Below are positions 53,845 to 62,358 of a stretch of 64,000 nt of DNA, in pieces. This DNA comes from Methylaequor sp045563055 (lineage in GTDB: Bacteria; Pseudomonadota; Alphaproteobacteria; Methylaequorales; Methylaequoraceae): the NCBI GenBank assembly GCA_045563055.1, contig JBJKUR010000008.1, positions 1-64,000 of the forward strand. The letters run 5' to 3'. Position 1 is the stretch's first letter, and every line of letters begins with the position of its first letter. Position numbers and translations under genes: made by a program. The notes under the pieces were generated by a model. That model was given only the letters and a program-made list of their open reading frames with translations, made no database searches and was not told the origin of the DNA.

Positions 53845-55277
53845 ATTGTTTTGACTTTTTCTCCTGCCATGATCTGATTGTTGTCTAAGTTATTCAAAGA
53901 TTTATGTATGTCAGTAGCAAACATTTTTTGTAGATTCGACTTTTTAACTGTTTCTTCGAAGAATTTTGTATCGGATGACGCTGAAGTTATTATAATTTTT
54001 GGTGGAGTTATTTTATATGAATCGTTTTGATCAATTTTTTTTAAACTTTTCACCATATCCATAAATTCTTTTTCTTTATTTTCATTGTCAGTTATTAAAA
54101 CAAATCTAAAGGTGATAGATGAATCATCCCTGAGAGTTGCAAAATAAATTTTTTCTTTTTTTTTAACTAGTTTTCCAGTAGAAATATTAAAGTTTTTATT
54201 TGAAAAAGATTGATAATTAATAATTTTATTTTGCGAAGAAGATAACCATTGGGAAACATAATTCTGATTATTAATTTCATCTGTCTCATCTAGGTCAAAT
54301 ATTATTCTAGCATTATCTTTTGACCTGCCAATTAATGCATTTGGCTGGTTGATAAAATAAAACTGATCACTAAATTCAAATCTAATTCCAAGAGGGATAT
54401 GAACAAAATTATTACCTATAAAAAATCCTTCTTCTTTCTTATGCCCATATAAAATGCCATCAATCTTTTTTAGAAAGATATCTTTTCCTACTATCGGATT
54501 TAAAGGAACTTTTCCTTTATAACTGTTAACAACCTGTTCAACTCTTTTTGAAGAGTTTGGGTGAGTCTTTAAAAGCTCAGACACCTTGTCATTAATGTTT
54601 AGAATTTTTTTTTGAAGGTTTGCATGCTTCTCCATCAATTTCAAGAAATTTGCCATCTGCTTTGCATCAAAACCAGCCCTAGTCATATATCTAACTGCAA
54701 GTTTATCAGCTTGATGTTCTTGTGATCTTGAATATGACAACAAAAATAATTGAGCAGATTGCCCTAATAAATTGTTTACGAAAGTATTTTGTGAAAATAT
54801 ATTTAGAACTTGAAGGAATATACCTGTTCCAACTGTTTTTGTATATCTCTTGGCAGTGTGTCGAGCGGTTATATGCCCAATTTCATGTGCGATAACACCA
54901 GCAAGTTGAGCTTCGTTCTGGCAAAGATATATTAGCCCCCTCGTAATATAGATGTATCCTCCAGGAAGTGCAAAGGCATTAACTATAGGAGTATTTAAAA
55001 TTGTAAAAGTAAATTTCTTATTTGGGAGTTCTGATGTTGAAACGAGAAATTTGCCAATGCTTGTTATGTAATTGTTTAACTTTTCATCTTCGTATTGCCC
55101 GCCAAATTGTTTGATAATTTTATTATGTTCAGACCTTCCAACATCATCTTCTTCTTTCTCAGACATTAGGTTAAACTCACTCTCTCCAGTTGCCGGGTTT
55201 TGCTGACAACTGACTGTAAGTAAAGACAGTATAAAGAATGAGATTATCAAAAAGCAATAATTAGGTTTATTTTTCAT
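53838..55277 (-). CDS. M48-family periplasmic zinc metalloprotease (BepA-like lipoprotein)
   Basis: A 479-residue secreted peptidase. It has a lipoprotein signal with lipobox LLTVSC (Cys about residue 24). The zinc-binding HEIGH lies in AGVIAHEIGHITARHTAKR (residues 131-135), and SRSQEHQADKLAVRYMTRAG supplies the third ligand Glu. FALPGGYIYITRGLIYLCQN is the typical active-site region of the BepA/YfgC/Oma1 group. The C-terminal ~200 residues are beta-rich and less conserved. It is likely to take part in outer-membrane protein quality control. It is divergent from two PagL-like genes, with 41 bases between. Confidence 0.92.
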   Translation of the reverse strand: MKNKPNYCFLIISFFILSLLTVSCQQNPATGESEFNLMSEKEEDDVGRSEHNKIIKQFGGQYEDEKLNNYITSIGKFLVSTSELPNKKFTFTILNTPIVNAFALPGGYIYITRGLIYLCQNEAQLAGVIAHEIGHITARHTAKRYTKTVGTGIFLQVLNIFSQNTFVNNLLGQSAQLFLLSYSRSQEHQADKLAVRYMTRAGFDAKQMANFLKLMEKHANLQKKILNINDKVSELLKTHPNSSKRVEQVVNSYKGKVPLNPIVGKDIFLKKIDGILYGHKKEEGFFIGNNFVHIPLGIRFEFSDQFYFINQPNALIGRSKDNARIIFDLDETDEINNQNYVSQWLSSSQNKIINYQSFSNKNFNISTGKLVKKKEKIYFATLRDDSSITFRFVLITDNENKEKEFMDMVKSLKKIDQNDSYKITPPKIIITSASSDTKFFEETVKKSNLQKMFATDIHKSLNNLDNNQIMAGEKVKTIY

Positions 55278-55318
55278 TATTAAATGATAGTTTGTTTAGA
55301 GGTTATTGTAAAAAATAA

Positions 55319-55834
55319 ATGAGAAATTATTTAGGCATTTTTAGTTTAATTATACTTTTAAGTTTTGTTGGTGGTAATTCATCAGCAAAAGACAACAAAA
55401 ATAGGATTGCATTAGGTGGAGGAATATATAACTTTATGAAACATGGTAGCGATAATTTCAATCAATCTTCAATAGCCTATAACTTTGAATATTTTTCGAG
55501 GAAAAAAGCTTTTGGTTTTATTAAACCATTGATCGGATTTCTCGGAACAGATGAAAATGCTTACTACGGTTATTTTGGACTATCAACTGACTTATATTTT
55601 TTAAAATGTAAATGTTTTGTTTTATCACCAAGTCTTGCTGCTGGAGTTTACGAGGATGGCGATCAAATTAGATTAGGGCATACATTAGAATTCAGGAGTG
55701 GTGCTGATATTACTTACAGGTTTAGAAATAATGTCAGAATAGGCGTAGGCGTATTTCACATATCAAATGCAGGTCTAGGTTACAGAAACCCAGGGTCCGA
55801 ACAATTAATTTTTAAATACCATATTCCATTTTAA
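55319..55834 (+). CDS. PagL-like acyloxyacyl hydrolase, copy 1
   Basis: A 171-residue outer-membrane beta-barrel protein with signal peptide (LGIFSLIILLSFVGGNSSAK). The PagL catalytic region VGVFHISNAGLGYRNPGSE holds His 147, Ser 149 and Glu 161, with the same spacing (H-x-S then Glu twelve residues on) as the Pseudomonas PagL triad. Upstream are IKPLIGFLGTDENAYYGYFG and GVYEDGDQIRLGHTLEFRSG, both family-like. PagL removes the 3-O-acyl chain of lipid A. It ends in Phe, as expected for an outer-membrane barrel. Copy 2 follows after five bases. Confidence 0.87.
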   Translation: MRNYLGIFSLIILLSFVGGNSSAKDNKNRIALGGGIYNFMKHGSDNFNQSSIAYNFEYFSRKKAFGFIKPLIGFLGTDENAYYGYFGLSTDLYFLKCKCFVLSPSLAAGVYEDGDQIRLGHTLEFRSGADITYRFRNNVRIGVGVFHISNAGLGYRNPGSEQLIFKYHIPF

Positions 55835-55839
55835 AATCT

Positions 55840-56352
55840 ATGAAAATTAAATCCAAAATATTATTAGTGGTACTTCTTTTAATGAGTGTTGAGGCAAAAT
55901 CAAAGGACTCTGCTCGATTTTCAGTTGGACTTGGAATATTTAACTATATGGAGGATGGTTCTCCGCCTCACAATGATCAATCTGGTATGATGAACTTTGA
56001 AATTCACAGTGGAAAGAAAATGTTTAATCTGATCAAACCGTTTGCTGGTTTTCTTGGAACAAATGAAAATGCATATTATGCATACGGTGGGTTTGGAATA
56101 GATGGTTACTACGGAAAAAGAAAAAACTTCGTTGTTACTCCAAGTTTAGCATGTGGTTATTATAAAGACGGAAATGAGATAAAGGCTGGAAACCCTCTGG
56201 AGTTTTACATAGGAATTGATATGTTTTATAGATTCAAAAATAATGCTAGGTTTGGTGTAGGTATTTTCCATATCTCAAATGCCGATAGCGGAAAAAAAAA
56301 CCCTGGATCAGAGACTCTTGTTTTAAAATATCAAATACCAATTGGAAATTGA
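55840..56352 (+). CDS. PagL-like acyloxyacyl hydrolase, copy 2
   Basis: A 170-residue paralogue of the preceding protein, with signal peptide (KILLVVLLLMSVEAKSK). The catalytic region VGIFHISNADSGKKNPGSE gives His 144, Ser 146 and Glu 158, again with PagL spacing. LIKPFAGFLGTNENAYYAYG and GNPLEFYIGIDMFYRFKNNA parallel copy 1. It ends in IPIGN instead of a terminal Phe, which could affect barrel insertion. Clear but diverged sequence similarity suggests an old tandem duplication, perhaps with different lipid A preferences. A tRNA gene starts five bases after its stop. Confidence 0.87.
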   Translation: MKIKSKILLVVLLLMSVEAKSKDSARFSVGLGIFNYMEDGSPPHNDQSGMMNFEIHSGKKMFNLIKPFAGFLGTNENAYYAYGGFGIDGYYGKRKNFVVTPSLACGYYKDGNEIKAGNPLEFYIGIDMFYRFKNNARFGVGIFHISNADSGKKNPGSETLVLKYQIPIGN

Positions 56353-56357
56353 GAGAG

Positions 56358-56433
56358 GATCTTATAGTTAAATTGGATATAACAAATCCCTCCTAAGGAT
56401 TAGTTTCTGGTTCGAGTCCAGATAAGATCGCCA
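56358..56433 (+). tRNA. tRNA-Arg (anticodon CCU)
   Basis: A complete 76-base cloverleaf with encoded CCA. The acceptor GATCTTA pairs with TAAGATC (discriminator G, then CCA). The D arm is GTTA/TAAC. The anticodon stem AATCC/GGATT encloses the loop CTCCTAA, giving anticodon CCT, which reads AGG (Arg). The T arm TCTGG/CCAGA encloses TTCGAGT. All stems pair fully. It lies between the second PagL-like gene and gmhA in the same direction, with five and seven bases of spacing. Confidence 0.93.
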
Positions 56434-56440
56434 AGAAAAT

Positions 56441-57046
56441 ATGAATAAAGAAGTTAAAGATTTTTTTTACTCCCAGATTCTCGAACATCAAAAAATAATT
56501 GAAAAAGTAAAAAATGGTTTGGAGAGAAATTTTTTAAATCTGGTAGAAATCTGCTATGATGCAATAAAAAAAGATAATAAGATTATTTTTTTTGGAAATG
56601 GAGGTAGTGCATCAGATGCACAGCATTTATCTACAGAATTAACAGTTAGATTTTCTAAAGATAGGAAAGCAATACCTGCCTTATCTCTTGTGACAGATAC
56701 TTCAACGTTGACAGCTATTGGAAATGACTTTGGTTTTGAAAAATTATTTTCCAGACAATTAGAAGCATTAGGAAGGGAAGGAGATGTGGCAATAGGCATT
56801 TCAACCTCTGGAAAAAGTAAAAATGTTATAAATGGGTTAAAATATGCAAGTAAGAATGGTATGAGATCAGTTATTTTTACTGGGAAAAACACAAAAGACG
56901 TTGAAAAGATTGTAGATGAAATTATTTCCATTCCTGCATTAAATACTGCAAGGATACAAGAGAGTCACATCCTCATTGGTCAAATGCTTTGTAATGCTCT
57001 TGAATTCCGTTTAAAACTCTCTCCACTGATCGAAGAGGAAAGGTAA
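56441..57046 (+). CDS. gmhA: Sedoheptulose-7-phosphate isomerase
   Basis: GmhA converts sedoheptulose 7-phosphate to D-glycero-D-manno-heptose 7-phosphate, the first step to LPS heptose. The 201-residue SIS-domain protein shows IIFFGNGGSASDAQHLSTEL (phosphate-binding and Zn-site residues), ALSLVTDTSTLTAIGNDFGF, the VAIGISTSGKSKNVINGLKY loop and ARIQESHILIGQMLCNALEF, which holds the conserved Glu/His. The ATG is only seven bases from the end of the tRNA, with no Shine-Dalgarno, unlike most genes here. DiaA is a homologue, but the residues and LPS context favour GmhA. Confidence 0.9.
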   Translation: MNKEVKDFFYSQILEHQKIIEKVKNGLERNFLNLVEICYDAIKKDNKIIFFGNGGSASDAQHLSTELTVRFSKDRKAIPALSLVTDTSTLTAIGNDFGFEKLFSRQLEALGREGDVAIGISTSGKSKNVINGLKYASKNGMRSVIFTGKNTKDVEKIVDEIISIPALNTARIQESHILIGQMLCNALEFRLKLSPLIEEER

Positions 57047-57050
57047 ATAA

Positions 57051-57755
57051 ATGATATATCTTGAAAAATTAAAATTTAAAAATGCAATATTATTTTCCTT
57101 TTTATTAATCATTTCCTCCTGTAAATTCAATCAAAGTTATTTTCCTAATAATGAAGGTAAGCAAATTATTTATGAAGTTTTCTTTAAAGACAAAGAAAAT
57201 AAAAAAAGTAATTTTAGACAAAGTTTTTATTTTCTTCCTCGAATGAAAAATGCAATTCCTGTTTTAAAAAATGATGGGAATCTAATATTCTATATTATAA
57301 ATGAAAATGGAATTGTAAAAAAAACTATGGACGAGTTTCTGTCAACCCAAGTCAACAATACTCAGTCAAAAATGAACGAAGACTTATTGATAGCTTTTCC
57401 AATTTCCAAGGGAACTGAATGGGAGACTAACGATAAAACAACACTACAAATGAAACTTGGTTATGATAGAATCTATGACACTAATCTTCCTTTTAGGTCA
57501 AAAAATAAAATTACTGAGGTTAATCAAACAATAACTATTAAAGGAAAAAAAATAAAAAACTGCATCAAGGTTTCTAGTTATGGTAAGACTAGTTATAACC
57601 CAGGACCTCCTCTGGATAATATAAATATTGAAGTTTTTTCTACCAGTTGGTTTGCTAAAGATTATGGCTTGATAAAATATAAAAGAGAGGAAAAATCAGA
57701 TTCTGAAACTATGGGGGAAATTATTTACGAAAAAACTATGTTAATAAATGACTAA
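57051..57755 (+). CDS. Hypothetical lipoprotein
   Basis: A 234-residue protein with a lipoprotein signal (AILFSFLLIISSCKF, lipobox SSC) and a hydrophilic, beta-rich mature part without recognisable catalytic motifs: GKQIIYEVFFKDKENKKSNF, FPISKGTEWETNDKTTLQMK, TEVNQTITIKGKKIKNCIKV and EVFSTSWFAKDYGLIKYKRE. The last resembles the end of DUF-type outer-membrane lipoproteins whose function is unknown. It follows gmhA by four bases and may belong to envelope (LPS) biogenesis; that is inference. Confidence 0.7.
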   Translation: MIYLEKLKFKNAILFSFLLIISSCKFNQSYFPNNEGKQIIYEVFFKDKENKKSNFRQSFYFLPRMKNAIPVLKNDGNLIFYIINENGIVKKTMDEFLSTQVNNTQSKMNEDLLIAFPISKGTEWETNDKTTLQMKLGYDRIYDTNLPFRSKNKITEVNQTITIKGKKIKNCIKVSSYGKTSYNPGPPLDNINIEVFSTSWFAKDYGLIKYKREEKSDSETMGEIIYEKTMLIND

Positions 57756-57792
57756 TTAACTATATAATATTTATACAAGTTTGATTAATTAG

Positions 57793-60700
57793 ATGAGAAT
57801 GTTCAAAAAAGCTAAGTCAGGTCTTTATGACCCTAAAAATGAGAAAGATTCATGTGGAATAGGATTTGTTGCAAATATTTACGACATACCATCAAGAGTA
57901 ATTGTTGAAAATGGATTAAAAGTCCTTGGAAACTTGACTCATAGAGGCGCGGTAAGCGCAGACCCCAAAGCCGGCGATGGTGTTGGTTTATTAACTCAAA
58001 TCCCTCATCAGTTCTTTCAGAAAGAGCTATCGAAATATGATATAATACTTCCTAGACCAGATGATTATGCAATTGGGATGCTTTTTCTACCCAGAGATAA
58101 TGAGGAAAAACTACACTGTATCAAAACAATAGAAAAGCATTTAAATAAGTTAAAACTTGAAAATTTATATGTCAGAGAAGTTCCTACAAATATATCTGTT
58201 CTAGGAGAATCAATTAAAGAGAATGAACCCTCAATCGTTCAAATCTTTATAAAACAGAGATTTCAGGCCAGTAAGATTAATGAGTTTGAGCAAAGGCTAT
58301 TTATAGCAAGAAGAAGGATAGAAATAGAATTAAAATCATTCGATTTTTATATTTCCTCACTATCAAGTAGAACCATAATATACAAAGGCATGATAATGTC
58401 AGATAGTCTCAGTGATTATTACTTGGATTTAAAAGACGAAATGTTTATTTCGTCCATAGCAATAGTGCATCAGAGATTTTCAACTAATACTTTTCCTAGC
58501 TGGGAGCTTGCACAGCCATTTAGATTTTTATGTCATAATGGTGAAATTAACACCTTGAGAGGAAATGCTAATTGGATGAATGCAAGAGCTTGTGTATCAG
58601 ATTCAGAAATCTTTCTTAAAGAATTCCAAAATCTTAACCCCCTGATTTTCGATGGTCTGTCAGATTCTGCGGCTTTTGACAATGCTTTGGAGTACTTGAT
58701 AATGGGAGGATACGACATTGAACATGCAATGATGCTTTTAATACCAGAGGCATGGGAAAAAAATCAACAAAATCCAACTATGAAGGACTACTACGAGTAT
58801 TACTCTAACTACATAGAGCCATGGGATGGCCCAGCTGCAATGTGCTTTTCTAATGGAAAGAAGATTGGGGCTATACTAGATAGAAATGGTTTGAGACCAT
58901 CAAGATATGTTCAAACTGAAGACGGAATGATCTTGCTCTCATCTGAAATGGGTGTGCTTGATATAGATCCTAAAACAGTAGTCAAAAGGTGGAGGTTAGA
59001 GCCTGGAAAGATTTTTTTAATAGATCTAGTTGAAAAAAGAGTTATCAATAATGACGACATTAAACTTAAGCTTTCAAAGAAATTTGATTACAGGAAATCA
59101 TTAGATAGAAATCAAATTTTTTTGGACGAATTCAAACTGTCAGCTAATATAAAGCCGCTTGAGCAACAGGACTTAACTAAATTTCAGATAGCCTTTGGAT
59201 ATAATAAAGAAGACATCAACTTTTTTATTGAGCCCATTATAAAATTGGGGATTGAACCGATAGGCTCAATGGGAACAGATACGCCTATTTCTCTTCTCTC
59301 TGATAATTCAAAACTTCTTTTCTCCTACTTCAAGCAATGCTTTGCTCAGGTCACAAACCCTCCAATTGATCCAATAAGAGAAGAATTAGTTATGTCGCTA
59401 GATATGGCATTAGGTGAGAAACCAAACATTTTTGATACACCAGAGGAAAACATAAAGGCAAGACTTGAAATCAAACAGCCAATTTTGTCCAATAATGAAA
59501 CACAAAAAATCAAACAGCTTGAGAAATTAACTAGGGGAAAAATCAAGGCAGCAACAATAGATATTCTTTTCAAAAACTCTGCTAATGCCAATGAATTGAA
59601 AGATGGATTGGAAAGAATTTGCTTTGAAGCAAAGTCTCTTATATCTGATGGTTTTAATATTTTAATATTATCTGATAAGAATATATCAAAAGTTAATGCC
59701 CCAATTCCATCTTTATTAGCAGTCTCAGCAGTCCATCATTACCTAATAAAGCAAGGACTAAGGATGAAAGCAAGCCTTATCGTTGAAACGGGGGAGGCTA
59801 GAGAATTACACCATTTCGCAGTTCTTGCTGGCTATGGCGCAGAAGCAATAAATCCGTATTTAGTTTTTGATACCATATTAAGCCTCGTTCATAAGAAAGA
59901 TTACGAAATTTCTCAAAAAAACTTTACTAAAGCATCAGGTAAAGCCATTCAAAAAATTATGTCTAAAATGGGGATTTCCACGCTCAAATCTTATTGTGGT
60001 GCGCAGATATTTGACGCAATTGGGATATCCGATGATGTTATTAATGAATACTTTCCTGGAACTTCATCTCTTATAGGCGGACTAAGCCTCAAGCAAATTC
60101 AGAAAGAGACACTTAAAAGATATTCGCAATGCTATAACATTGAAGACAAAGATTATTCCCTTGATGAAGGAGGAGAGTATGCATTCAGAATAAGAGGAGA
60201 AAAACATTCTTGGTCGCCATCAACTATTACAAACCTTCAGAAGGCCGTAAGAATAAATTCTAAGGATCATTTTAGTGAATTTTCTAACAAAATTAATAAT
60301 CATAATAAGTCCATGTTTACAATACGAAGTTTATTTGAGTTCAATAAAACTAAAAAAATACCTTTAGAAAAAGTAGAGGCTGCATCCGAGATTGTAAAAA
60401 GATTTTCTACTGGAGCAATGTCTTATGGTTCTATTTCCAGAGAAGCTCATACCACCCTAGCTCTTGCAATGAACCGAATTGGAGGAAAATCAAATACTGG
60501 TGAAGGTGGAGAAGAGCCTGAAAGATTTATAAAACTTAAAAATGGTGACTCAATGAAAAGTGCGATAAAACAAGTTGCATCCGGAAGATTTGGAGTAACC
60601 ACTGAATATTTAGTTAATGCCAAAGATATTCAAATTAAAATTAGCCAAGGAGCAAAACCTGGAGAAGGTGGGCAACTCCCTGGGCATAAGGTTGATGATA

Positions 60701-62358
60701 AAATTGCAAGTGTCAGGCATTCAACCCCAGGAGTTGGATTAATTTCTCCGCCACCTCATCATGATATCTATTCTATAGAAGACCTTGCACAATTAATATT
60801 TGACCTTAAAAATGTAAACCCTGATGCCAGAATTAGTGTGAAATTAGTTTCGGAGTTTGGTGTTGGTGTTGTAGCTGCAGGTGTAACCAAATGTAAAGCC
60901 GACCATATTACAATTGCTGGGTATGATGGAGGAACTGGAGCTTCACCTCTTACTTCAATTAAAAATGCTGGCACCCCCTGGGAACTTGGCCTTGCAGAAA
61001 CACATCAAACACTAGTTATGAATAAACTAAGAAATAGAATAGCCTTACAAGTTGATGGTGGCCTTAAAACAGGAAGAGATGTAGTTATAGGCGCCCTGTT
61101 AGGCGCTGATGAGTTTGGCTTTTCAACAGCACCATTAGTTTCAGTTGGTTGCATAATGATGAGGAAATGTCATTTAAATACATGCCCTGTAGGAATTGCG
61201 ACTCAAAATGAGGCTCTCAGAAAAAAATTTAAAGGAACACCCGAAAATGTCATCAACTATTTCTTTATGGTTGCTGAAGAAGTCAGAGAGATAATGGCAA
61301 GTTTAGGCATTAAGAATTTCCAAGATTTAATAGGGAAGTCTGAACTTTTAGAAAAAAATAAAGCTATTAACCATTGGAAAGCGAAAGATATTGATTTATC
61401 AAAAATTCTTTATAAACCGCTAAACGAGGAGCCAAACGAAATTTACAACTCTTCTTCACAAGACCATTCCTTAGATTTTATTCTTGATAAAGCCGTTATT
61501 AGGGATGTTACCCCAGTCTTTGAAAAGAAAATATCAACTATAGATATATATAAATCAATCAAAAACACAGATAGAAGTTTTGGTGCCATGCTATCAGGAA
61601 AAGTAGCCAGAAAATTTGGTCATAACGGATTAAGAGAAGACTCGATAGTTATTAATCTTGAAGGAACAGCAGGACAAAGCTTTGGAACCTTTTTATCATC
61701 AGGTGTAACAATATCTCTTTCTGGAGAGGCAAATGATTATGTTGGTAAAGGTCTATCAGGAGGAAAGATTATTATTAAACCTTTCAGAAATTCAAATTAT
61801 GAATCACATGAAAATATAATAGTTGGCAACACCTGTTTATATGGAGCAATATCAGGGGAATGCTACTTGTCTGGAGTTGCCGGAGAGAGGTTTGGGGTAA
61901 GAAACTCTGGAGCAATTGCAGTTGTCGAGGGGACAGGAGATCATTGTTGTGAATATATGACAGGTGGTGTTGTTATGGTTTTAGGTAAGACTGGTGTTAA
62001 TTTTGCAGCTGGTATGAGTGGCGGGATATCATATGTATACCAAAACGTTAGTGCTTTTCAGAAAAAATGTAATCTATCAATGGTAAATATTTTAAAAGTT
62101 AAAAAAACCAAGCATGTTCTTCCCGAAAAGATTTTTGATAAGTATAATTTCCTTTTCAATGACGATTTAAGAATAAAAGAAATGTTAAAAAGACATTACA
62201 ACTCGACTGGATCAAAGATGGCAAAAAGAATTCTGGAAAATTTTGATGAAGAACTAAATAATTTTGTTAAAGTTTTACCTATGGACTTTGAAAATGTATT
62301 ATCAAAAAGAATTGAAAATGATAAAAATTTAAAGGTTGTAAATTTATGGCAAAAGTAA
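57793..62358 (+). CDS. gltB: Glutamate synthase (NADPH) large subunit
   Basis: The 1521-residue GOGAT alpha subunit makes two glutamates from glutamine and 2-oxoglutarate. The N-terminal glutaminase nucleophile is the Cys of KDSCGIGFVANIYDIPSR, to be exposed by removal of a ~20-residue propeptide. Later motifs are QRFSTNTFPSWELAQPFRFL and CHNGEINTLRGNANWMNAR (amidotransferase). The FMN and 2-oxoglutarate domain has FSTGAMSYGSISREAHTTLA, NTGEGGEEPERF and IKISQGAKPGEGGQLPGHKV. The [3Fe-4S] site is CHLNTCPVGIATQ with an earlier Cys (VGCIMMRKC). The C-terminal GXGXG beta-helix ends in GVVMVLGKTGVNFAAGMSGG. Complete. It overlaps gltD by 13 bases. Confidence 0.98.
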   Translation: MRMFKKAKSGLYDPKNEKDSCGIGFVANIYDIPSRVIVENGLKVLGNLTHRGAVSADPKAGDGVGLLTQIPHQFFQKELSKYDIILPRPDDYAIGMLFLPRDNEEKLHCIKTIEKHLNKLKLENLYVREVPTNISVLGESIKENEPSIVQIFIKQRFQASKINEFEQRLFIARRRIEIELKSFDFYISSLSSRTIIYKGMIMSDSLSDYYLDLKDEMFISSIAIVHQRFSTNTFPSWELAQPFRFLCHNGEINTLRGNANWMNARACVSDSEIFLKEFQNLNPLIFDGLSDSAAFDNALEYLIMGGYDIEHAMMLLIPEAWEKNQQNPTMKDYYEYYSNYIEPWDGPAAMCFSNGKKIGAILDRNGLRPSRYVQTEDGMILLSSEMGVLDIDPKTVVKRWRLEPGKIFLIDLVEKRVINNDDIKLKLSKKFDYRKSLDRNQIFLDEFKLSANIKPLEQQDLTKFQIAFGYNKEDINFFIEPIIKLGIEPIGSMGTDTPISLLSDNSKLLFSYFKQCFAQVTNPPIDPIREELVMSLDMALGEKPNIFDTPEENIKARLEIKQPILSNNETQKIKQLEKLTRGKIKAATIDILFKNSANANELKDGLERICFEAKSLISDGFNILILSDKNISKVNAPIPSLLAVSAVHHYLIKQGLRMKASLIVETGEARELHHFAVLAGYGAEAINPYLVFDTILSLVHKKDYEISQKNFTKASGKAIQKIMSKMGISTLKSYCGAQIFDAIGISDDVINEYFPGTSSLIGGLSLKQIQKETLKRYSQCYNIEDKDYSLDEGGEYAFRIRGEKHSWSPSTITNLQKAVRINSKDHFSEFSNKINNHNKSMFTIRSLFEFNKTKKIPLEKVEAASEIVKRFSTGAMSYGSISREAHTTLALAMNRIGGKSNTGEGGEEPERFIKLKNGDSMKSAIKQVASGRFGVTTEYLVNAKDIQIKISQGAKPGEGGQLPGHKVDDKIASVRHSTPGVGLISPPPHHDIYSIEDLAQLIFDLKNVNPDARISVKLVSEFGVGVVAAGVTKCKADHITIAGYDGGTGASPLTSIKNAGTPWELGLAETHQTLVMNKLRNRIALQVDGGLKTGRDVVIGALLGADEFGFSTAPLVSVGCIMMRKCHLNTCPVGIATQNEALRKKFKGTPENVINYFFMVAEEVREIMASLGIKNFQDLIGKSELLEKNKAINHWKAKDIDLSKILYKPLNEEPNEIYNSSSQDHSLDFILDKAVIRDVTPVFEKKISTIDIYKSIKNTDRSFGAMLSGKVARKFGHNGLREDSIVINLEGTAGQSFGTFLSSGVTISLSGEANDYVGKGLSGGKIIIKPFRNSNYESHENIIVGNTCLYGAISGECYLSGVAGERFGVRNSGAIAVVEGTGDHCCEYMTGGVVMVLGKTGVNFAAGMSGGISYVYQNVSAFQKKCNLSMVNILKVKKTKHVLPEKIFDKYNFLFNDDLRIKEMLKRHYNSTGSKMAKRILENFDEELNNFVKVLPMDFENVLSKRIENDKNLKVVNLWQK

